Origin: Schistosoma haematobium
Taxonomy: Eukaryota > Platyhelminthes > Trematoda > Strigeidida > Schistosomatidae
Direction of reading: 5' to 3'
Assembly: GCF_000699445.3 (NCBI RefSeq)
Contig: NC_067195.1
Span: 80,594,569 to 80,658,568 of the forward strand
DNA length: 64,000 nucleotides
The notes below the pieces were generated by a model. That model saw only the letters and a list, made by a program, of their open reading frames with translations. It ran no database searches and had not been told where the DNA came from. The position numbers were made by a program, and so were the translations under genes. Below are positions 57,252-64,000 of this stretch, piece by piece. How positions within the stretch are numbered: the first letter of the stretch is position 1; the number at the start of each line of letters is the position of its first letter.

Positions 57252-57780
57252 TCCCTGACATTTATAAATATACACTAATTGATAAAGATATTCATGATTG
57301 TATTATAGATAATACAAATTTGATTAGAGTTTATCAGAAGTCTCAATGTTTTTCTCTGTTTTTTTTTGTATTTGTATGTGTGTCTGATCAAATTATAAGT
57401 CATAATTACTGATCTCATTCTATTAATCGAGGTAGAATATGAATAATAATGTATGTGACTGGATATCAAAGTGAACTTCACTGTTATGTAAAATGGTTCA
57501 AGTTTATAGATTATAGCTCTTCAACATATTTTGATACTCGTCGGGATTTTTTATCTGAGGTCTATAAAAAAAACGTGAATGCTAAATACAAAATTCCGAT
57601 TTCTATTAATTTGTATCAGAGTCAAAACATTACTAGTGACTTAATAAACACACAAGTATTCCTCTGTTAGATTGAGATAATTATAGTGATTACTTAATAA
57701 AAGGGAGTTTCATCTTAATTCATGATTGTTCAAATCCACAGTGAAATTGAACAGTATCAGATTTTCATAAATTTTTTTAA
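57252..57780. other. AT-rich, nothing recognised
   Basis: No gene or recognised repeat. Confidence 0.5.
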
Positions 57781-58066
57781 TAATTGAATTAATGAGTCAC
57801 TTAAAGCTGGATCATCATGGAAAACTTGGAAGAATTGGATGAGCGTTTCGTCCTAGTAGTGCCCATCCATTATCCTGCTCGCAAGATTCAAACCCAGGAC
57901 CTTCGGTCTCTCACACGAACATTTAAACTCTAGACCATTGAGCCAGTCGGCATCCAACGGTGTTATTGCTTGCTGAGAAGTCCCATAATAAGACGAAACG
58001 GCGGTCCAGTACATCGAGGTTTTCGATGGTGGTCTAACATCAATCGATTCATGTTCTCAATCAAAA
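57781..58066. mobile_element. Family B SINE head-to-head dimer
   Basis: Minus arm 57781-57967 (subfamily a tail, ribozyme inverse, head inverse) and plus arm 57969-58066 (GCTGAGAAGTCC..AGACGAAACGGCGGTCCAGT, subfamily b tail). The two arms are of different subfamilies, so they came from two RNAs. Confidence 0.78.
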
Positions 58067-58477
58067 GTTATTTTTGTCAATTCCGTGCCGAAAATCAAAG
58101 ATAATATCAGATTTATAAATTATGATACTTAGTCAATCGCGTTAGCAACATTTATAAGAGATGTAAATGTACTTTTACAAAGATAAAACATTTTACTAGT
58201 GAAAGTAAATTGCCATAAATGAATTTCCATTATTTGATTACAATAAAAAGGGAGATTAAAAGAAAGACTTGATATTTATCCATTTATGTGTTTATCTGTA
58301 TATACTGTCGGTGAATAAATTGTGCATAAAAAACTTCTGAAATTGTATAAGCTACATGTAAGATAGCTGACTGCATTAATATCAAAGTAATATCAAAAAT
58401 ATTTATTTGATCTTTAACACATATATATGTATATATACTACTGAAAGTTTTATATTTGAGCGACTTAAATACTATAT
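58067..58477. other. AT-rich, nothing recognised
   Basis: No gene or recognised repeat. Confidence 0.5.
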
Positions 58478-58863
58478 GCTCACTAGTGGCTAGCTTCGTG
58501 AGGGAATTCGCGGAGTTCTAGTGAGAAGCCGTGACCAGTGGAGCTAATCGGCGTCGAGTGGAGACAGGTATCTACCTCAGTACAATGGAAGATGGTCGCT
58601 CAGTTTCGTGGATTGTTAGAGGTTAGACATCAAAACCGTTGGATGCCGAGTGGCTCAGTGGTCCAGTAGGTTGAGAGTGTGAGTACGAGACTGAAGGCCC
58701 TGGGTTCGAATCCTGCGAGCGGAGTCGTGGATGCTCACTGCTGAGGAGTCCCACGATAGGATGAAACGGCCGTCCAGTGCTTCCAGGTTTTTAATGGTGG
58801 TTTGATATCGATCAGTTCATGATATCAATCACGAACTTTGTAATCTCCATAACCCTATACTGA
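58478..58863 (+). mobile_element. Full-length family B SINE, subfamily b
   Basis: About 386 bp: GCTCACTAGTGGCTAGC / GTTCTAGTGAG inverted repeat, AGTGGAGACAGGTATC block, tRNA-like head (GGCTCAGTGGTCCAG; GGGTTCGAATCC), ribozyme and tail CTCCATAACCCTATACTGA. A good reference for the family layout. Confidence 0.9.
58736..58779 (+). ncRNA. Hammerhead ribozyme (family B)
   Basis: CACTG-CTGAGGAGTCC..GGATGAAAC-GGCC-GTC-CAGTG. Core intact; one G-U pair in stem II; palindromic stem III. Confidence 0.82.
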
Positions 58864-58954
58864 TAAATCTGTTTCGTTTTAATAATGAATTTTTTCAGTA
58901 TATGTTTGTTGATTTTAGAATGCTACTACGATTACGAACAGACCACAGTTAAGT

Positions 58955-59245
58955 AAGCATTGAAAAGAAAGAAGCATTGGATAGTTATTTTGTTTCTGTA
59001 CGAGACTCCTCACCATTGGACGTACTCAATTCCTTTAGATATCGAACCCAGTACTGTTAGGTGTTGAACACAAAACTTAACCCTTAGACCAGTAAATCCG
59101 TATCCATTGATGTATATGTTTCAGTTCAATCTATTCATGATATTACAAAATCACCTTCCGTTTTCATTTGGTAGGTAACTGCTTTACATGTGACTCGATA
59201 GAAGTCTACTGGTCACGGCTTCTCATTAGTTACATCTTGAAATGA
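58955..59245 (-). mobile_element. Family B SINE, decayed
   Basis: Inverse of ribozyme, head and 5' module can be followed (GAGACTCCTCACC, CGAACCCAGT, CTGGTCACGGCTTCTCATTAG) but with many changes. Confidence 0.65.
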
Positions 59246-59572
59246 TTCACTGATTAAAACAATATATTTTTGATCAAAATAAACGGCTGGAATAATTTTA
59301 TTTCATGAGCTATCTATTAGTTGTGACAGTTTAAACATCAATGCTACAGATAAGCTTCATCATCCTTCATGATGATTTAGCCGAACAGACATTTCACTGG
59401 GACTTGATCAAGAATTCACATACAGATTTCTGAGAATGCTAACGAGATAAATTAATTGAACTGATCAACTAGAATGTATCAGAAAGAAGCGCAACTTAAT
59501 ACCAAATGAGCTCTTCGTTTTCTACAAACATTATAGTCCTTCATAGGCATTGAGTTAGTTATTGGCTATTTG

Positions 59573-59718
59573 AACTTAGTAGCTCAATCGATAATAGGTT
59601 GAAATTTGGGGAGACATGCACTAATTTCGAGTATCACTATGAACGTAAACAATGAGAGCTAGGTACATCTAGCTGATGAATATCAAAAAAGACGAAACAG
59701 ATGTTCTGGATTCGTAAT
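59573..59718 (+). mobile_element. Family A SINE, decayed
   Basis: AACTTAGTAGCTCAATCGATAA head and CATCTAGCTGATGAATATC..GACGAAACAGATGTTCTGG ribozyme region. Stem II lost. Confidence 0.62.
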
Positions 59719-59987
59719 TGTTTAAATCTACGAAGGAAATTAAGACTATGAAACAATATTTCAGTCCATAAGATGTTTCCTACATAATTTCAGACTAAAA
59801 TTCAGGTAAATTCTTTTGCGAATATTGAAGTTTTTTTGAAAAGCCCATTTTCTCTCTCTTTTTTGCCAAATGTTGTATAATAGTTCTATAACCTAGCTAG
59901 TTCGCATAGACGTCAGTCTATCGTAGACGAATTGTCCAATGGTTGACACATGGGAATAGTCAACAAATTTCCAAATCATGACTAAAA

Positions 59988-60505
59988 GTTACTTACTTAC
60001 CTACCCCTCGTCGAGGAGCATATACCAACCGCTAGCGTCCCATATCTAATTCTCTCCTGGAGAATCCTTTCCAGTTCTTCCTAATTGCTACTCATCCTTT
60101 TCATGTATCCTTCTAATTCTCGACGCAATATGTCCCTTCAGATTTCTCTTTTCCTAATCCCTTCACGATTCCATGTTAGCGATTGCGTCATGATACAGTT
60201 TGGTGGTTTCTGTAATGTATATCTTATCCACATCCAACGTCTCTTCCTGATTTCCTCGTCAACTAGAACATGATTTGTTCTCTTCCACAGTAGTCTTTTA
60301 CCGATGGTATCCGGTCAGCAAATATTGAGTATCTTGTGTAGACAACTGTTTACCAATAGTCAAACCATTTTCGTGATGATTATGGAAGTTCTGGAAGTTT
60401 TAGTTCCATACAGTAGAACTGTGTTGACATTCGTATTGAAAATTATGACATTGATTTTGTTTGATAGACAGTTGTTTTGAGTTCCATATATTCTTCAAAG
60501 CTAAC
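59988..60505 (-). mobile_element. RTE (SR2-like) 3' copy, decayed
   Basis: Reversed GTAA tail, then the inverse of the C-terminal coding region up to the [18 protein letters not shown] near 60490. Frames broken. Confidence 0.8.
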
Positions 60506-60610
60506 AATTACGTCAATGTATATATTTATCATATGTCTGAGTACTTAAACTAACTTATTTTTGTTGTTGCCATTTTTCTCTGATATTATTATTATTATAA
60601 CTAGAATACT

Positions 60611-60830
60611 TGTTTACAATGTGGCTCGAGACCTGACTCCAGTTATATCATATGATTGATTACTGTCGAATTATACATCCTAACTATTCTCGTATATATC
60701 ATTATAGACTTTTAACTCGAGTTAGTGAATAACGTGATCTTAAAACGTGACTCAAGAATAATGAATAAATTAATTTGTCCAAAAGCTAGAATAAGTTATG
60801 TGAGCTCAACATCGTAACCGACATTACAAC
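60611..60830 (+). mobile_element. LTR-3 copy, internally deleted
   Basis: TGTTTACAATGTGG.. to ACATTACAACA, sharing TTAGTGAATAACG, GAATAAATTAATTTGTCC and GCTAGAATAAGTTATGTG with 54565-54975. Confidence 0.55.
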
Positions 60831-61123
60831 AGATAACATATTTTTGTTTAAGAAAAGTAACTAGATAATCATGTTGTTCATTTAGTTTACATGGAATGAA
60901 AAGAAAATACTTTAAAAGAAAAATCATAAAACAACAACAAAAACAACAAACTAATTTTGCACTTTTTTGCTTAGTTTTAAACAGAATTTTTCTCATAGTA
61001 AAAAATATCTCTGTTCATATATAGTGTAACTAGTTAGTGATCATTTTTATAATATGGTGACGTAATTTGATTCATGTTCATGTCTCAAACTTATTATTAT
61101 TATCTTTACCATTATTATTATTA

Positions 61124-61878
61124 TTAGAAGACGGACAGTGTGGCAGCAGCCTCAGCAACAATAGGGCTCAATATACATAAAGGGAAAAGAAAGATTCTCC
61201 GATACAACACAGCATGCACCAATCCAATCACAATTGACGGAGAAGATTTGGAAGATGTAAAAACCTTTACATATCTATGCAGCATCATTAATGAACAGGG
61301 TGGATCTGATGCAAATATGAAGGTGCGGATCGGCAAAGCAAGAGCAGCATATTTACAATTGAAGGACATCTGGAACTCAAAACAACTGTCTGTCAAACAA
61401 CACTAAGGTCAAGATTTTCTAATCAAATGTCAACACAGTTCTACTGTATGGGACGGAAACCTGGAGAACTACGAAAGTCATCATCCAAAAGATACAGGTG
61501 TTTATTAACAGTTGTCTACACAAAATACTTCGGATCCGTTGGCCGGACACTATTAGCAACAACCTACTATGGGAGAGAACAAACCAGATTCCAGTGGAGG
61601 AAGAAATCAGGAAGAAGCGATAGAAGTGGATAGGACACACATTGAGGAAAGCACTCAGCTGCGTCACTAGACAAGACCTTATATGGAATCCTTAAGGCTA
61701 AAGAAAGGAGGAGAGGAAGACCAAAGAACACACTACACCGGGAAATGGAGACAGACGTGAGAAAAATGAACAAGAATTGGATGGAACTAGAAAAGAAGGC
61801 CCAGAACAGAGTGGGATGGAGAATGCTGGTCGGCGACCTATGCTCCATTAGGAGTAACAGGCGCAAGTAAGTAAGTAA
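61124..61878 (+). mobile_element. Short RTE-derived element
   Basis: Third copy of the short subfamily (22522, 34966), more diverged. It starts about 20 bp further in, ends GTAACAGGC(GCAA)(GTAA)n and sits in an ATT microsatellite, so the TSD is masked. It carries the same one-base frameshift (ends SVKQH). Confidence 0.88.
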
Positions 61879-61899
61879 GTTATTATTATTATTATTATC

Positions 61900-62452
61900 G
61901 GAAGGGGTTTTGTGGAGATTGTAGTAATTCCAATAGTTGAAAACATGAGTCAATTGAAGCTAGACCGCTATGGGAAACCTGGAAGCACTGAACGACCGTC
62001 TCATCCTATTGTGGGACTCCTCAGCAGTGCGCATCCACGATCCCGCTTAGCGAGATTCCAACTCCACTGGTCACTGCTTCTCACTAGAATTCCAGAATAT
62101 ACATCTTGAAGCCAGTCACTTGTGAGCATATGTTGATTAATATCAGTGGATTTCAACCGGGTCTGTTGTGAGATAATAACTCACTGAAGACAGTGGTGGA
62201 TGTGTCGCTCATTTCCGTGGATTAGTTGAAGTTAGACATGAACACCGTTGGATGCCGGCCGGTTCAGTGGTCTAATGGTTAAGCGTACTGGCGCGAGACT
62301 GATAGATCGTTTGTTGGAATCTGGCGAGGTGGTATCGTGGATGCTCACTGCTGAGGAGTCTTACAATAGGACGAAGTAGCCGTCCAGTGCTTCCAGGTTT
62401 TCCATGATGGTCTAGATTTAACTGACACATAATCTCAATTATTGAAATTATT
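61900..62452. mobile_element. Family B SINE head-to-head dimer in an ATT repeat
   Basis: Minus copy (61900-62130) lacks its tRNA head: GCGAGATTCCAA joins directly to CTCCACTGGTCACTGC. The plus copy (62145-62452) is near full length, with ribozyme GAAGT in place of GAAAC. ATT runs on both sides could be the target duplication. Confidence 0.78.
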
Positions 62453-62910
62453 ATTATTATATTTATGATTATAGTGAAAATTCCCATTTTGCCATTTGGT
62501 AAATAAAGAAGGAACGAATTGAGCGAAGAAATTTCTTTTCAATTAGTTTTTCATCATGGCTCTACACTAATATATATACGTTTTACAATAATAATATAAT
62601 ACTCATCGAGTGGATACGTTACGTAATAATTACATAATGACATTTAAATTAACATTCAGTAATTGGAAGAGAGAGGATTATTAATATTCAAAGTAATCAA
62701 GAAGTTGCTATGTTGCGTAATATAAGAAACAAAGAAGGAATAGAATTTTACCGGATGGTCAATAGGATAGTAGTTACGTAAGAATCAAGAGATGAATGTT
62801 GAGAAGTTATAAGGCTCAAAAGCGATAGAAACAAAATTACAAAATTTTTTTTTTTAAAAATTAAAATAAAAATGGAAGAAGCATGAAAAATAGTTCTTCT
62901 GACGGAAATG

Positions 62911-63255
62911 TTATACTGAAGGCCAGGGTAGAGAAAGTGGTTGTACGAATTTCTTTTGGATGCAAAGGTCAGGTTTGTGAACATGGATTGCGATGGCTTC
63001 CGCAATGTGCAAAAGGCGCACTCGTAAACCATGTGGTAGATTTGATGGAATATTGTAGATAACCTTAAAAGCTTTATTCACTTCGACTTGATGACCTGTG
63101 TCAACCAAGTGAGAGAGAATAGAACTTTTAATCACTTTCACCTGTCCTTTGCTTAGCCATGTTGGATGATGTTCTGTAATGCGGTGACGGACCTGTCGAA
63201 TTGTACGCCCTATGTAACTGGCTCCACAGGAGCAGTTGAAACGATAGATACACAT
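62911..63255 (-). pseudogene. PLE GIY-YIG endonuclease domain
   Basis: 114 aa. CIYRFNCSCGASYIGRT gives the two signature strands; RHRITEHHPTWL holds the conserved Arg and EH; then HLVDTGHQVEVNKAFKVIYNI and the C-terminal KPDLCIQKKFVQPLSLPW. In PLEs this domain nicks DNA for target-primed reverse transcription. It is open to its natural end and continues upstream in the same frame to about 63355, where a one-base shift separates it from the RT frame. Otherwise well preserved. Confidence 0.85.
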
Positions 63256-63326
63256 AGATTTGGCGAATTCTGGCAGTCTGTCTTTAATGGATGTTCTTAT
63301 TTTCGGGTGGTTGTAGAAGATGACAT

Positions 63327-64000
63327 TTAATTTGGCAGCATTAAATGTTTTTGTACCGCTCTTCTTAGTTTCTGAGTCATGACTTCTTCAATGGTGTCAT
63401 TTATGAATTGTAGTTTTATGAATAATACCTTCTTGGGGACAGTGGGTATTTTTGTCCTTGTTTTCTTCTCCGTCATATGTTTTTCGATGAATTTCATTTG
63501 GTACCCATTCAGACTGAGTAGGTTCCGAATATTGTTCAATTCATCTTCAATAGTGTCTTCAGAACAGATCATTCTAGCACGATGTGTCAAGATCTTTATT
63601 AAGTTCCTTTTGTATCTGATTGGAACTGCACTGTGGAAATGAGTGTATTGACCAGCTGCTGACTTTCTGTGTACTCTTCTTTTTATAGTTCCATCTGTTC
63701 TTCTAGTTAGTTGGACATCTAGAAAAGATATGCTATTATTTTGTTCATCTTCTGATGTGAAGTTAATTGATGGGTGAACGTTATTAAATATATTAAGTAA
63801 ATTGTGCTTATCATTTTCTTTTTCTAATACTATGAAGGTATCATCTATATAGCGATAATAAGTTGGTAAATGGGTAATTGTACTTTTAAGTGGTCCATTT
63901 TCCAGTTTTGCAAGGAAAATATTAGCCAGTAGAGGGCCCAATGGTGATCCCATGGCGACTCCATCTAGTTGTCTATAGTATTCATTGTCAAATCTGAATT
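63327..64000 (-). pseudogene. PLE reverse transcriptase, partial
   Basis: The frame runs in from beyond the window edge. It shows GVAMGSPLGPLLANIF (motif B type), then YRYIDDTF with catalytic YIDD at about 63840-63851, then NSISFLDVQLTRR and the PLE-specific region GYQMKFIEKHM. It leaves frame near 63345-63360 (ends HLMLPN), while the correct continuation, KTFNAAKLNVIFYNHPK, lies one base over. RT and endonuclease would be one protein in a live element. PLE RTs are related to telomerase. Confidence 0.87.

Larger units (their letters stand above)
62640..64000 (-). mobile_element. Penelope-like element, best copy, cut by window end
   Basis: Minus-strand PLE with RT palm to C-terminal GIY-YIG endonuclease, then about 270 bp of 3' region. 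The 5' part lies beyond base 64000. Only one frameshift is seen in about 1.1 kb of coding sequence. Confidence 0.85.

Noticed and set aside
3020..62452. CRISPR array from recurring short blocks
   Set aside because: Repeats are dispersed, diverged and on both strands, with no regular spacers; the host is a eukaryote.

Overview
The window looks like a gene-poor stretch (intergenic or intronic) of a blood-fluke genome, Schistosoma or a close relative. The basis is a combination of repeats: Sm-alpha-type SINEs carrying a hammerhead ribozyme, SR2/RTE-type non-LTR retrotransposons ending in (GTAA)n, Penelope-like elements (PLEs) with a GIY-YIG endonuclease, and AT-rich DNA between them. I find no convincing host protein-coding exon, no true tRNA or rRNA gene and no CRISPR array. 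Every coding signal of length is a retrotransposon protein, usually broken.

The window is built from layers of mobile DNA. (1) Hammerhead SINEs occur as three families. Each has a tRNA-like head (A/B boxes) followed by a hammerhead. Family A is Sm-alpha-like, with core CTGACGAG..GAAACGCGCGTC. Family B has CTGAGGAG..GAAACGGCCGTC and is the most abundant. Family C has CTGACGAG..GAAACCCGGGTC. More than 45 copies or pieces are listed. (2) RTE-like (SR2-type) copies are mostly 3' ends. The longest, at 28410-30837, has an 11-bp target site duplication (TSD) and only one in-frame stop from the end of the endonuclease through the RT. (3) PLE pieces are nearly all on the minus strand. The best one runs off the right end of the window. 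(4) LTR-like TG..CA repeats fall in several families; two solo LTRs have exact 5-bp TSDs. (5) A terminal-inverted-repeat (TIR) element occurs in three copies, one of them carrying two nested LTRs. (6) Two or three unclassified repeats recur.

Layout. 0-9 kb: RTE and PLE remnants, the TIR element, SINE A/B pieces and an LTR-like repeat. 9-16 kb: a second RTE family, a GC-rich module, PLE pieces, and a 144-bp-arm perfect palindrome made of two B SINEs. 16-25 kb: solo LTRs, B SINEs, a short RTE copy nested in repeat D, and a PLE. 25-33 kb: family C, an old RTE, the near-intact RTE, and the TIR element with nested LTRs. 33-45 kb: a second almost identical short RTE copy and many SINEs. 45-52 kb: a family C inverted dimer inserted in a B ribozyme, then SINE A tandems and an RTE. 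52-64 kb: PLEs, B SINE dimers and an RTE.

The most interesting signal is structural. Hammerhead SINEs repeatedly occur as head-to-head inverted dimers with their 3' tails outward. At least three dimers (14335-14667, 45243-45747, 56876-57239) lie as one unit between perfect 12-13 bp TSDs, so each integrated in a single event. All three families also show head-to-tail tandem junctions, and all three consensus stem III sequences are 8-nt palindromes. TSD lengths match those of the RTE copies (11-14 bp), which suggests shared integration machinery. Coordinates of decayed repeats are approximate.
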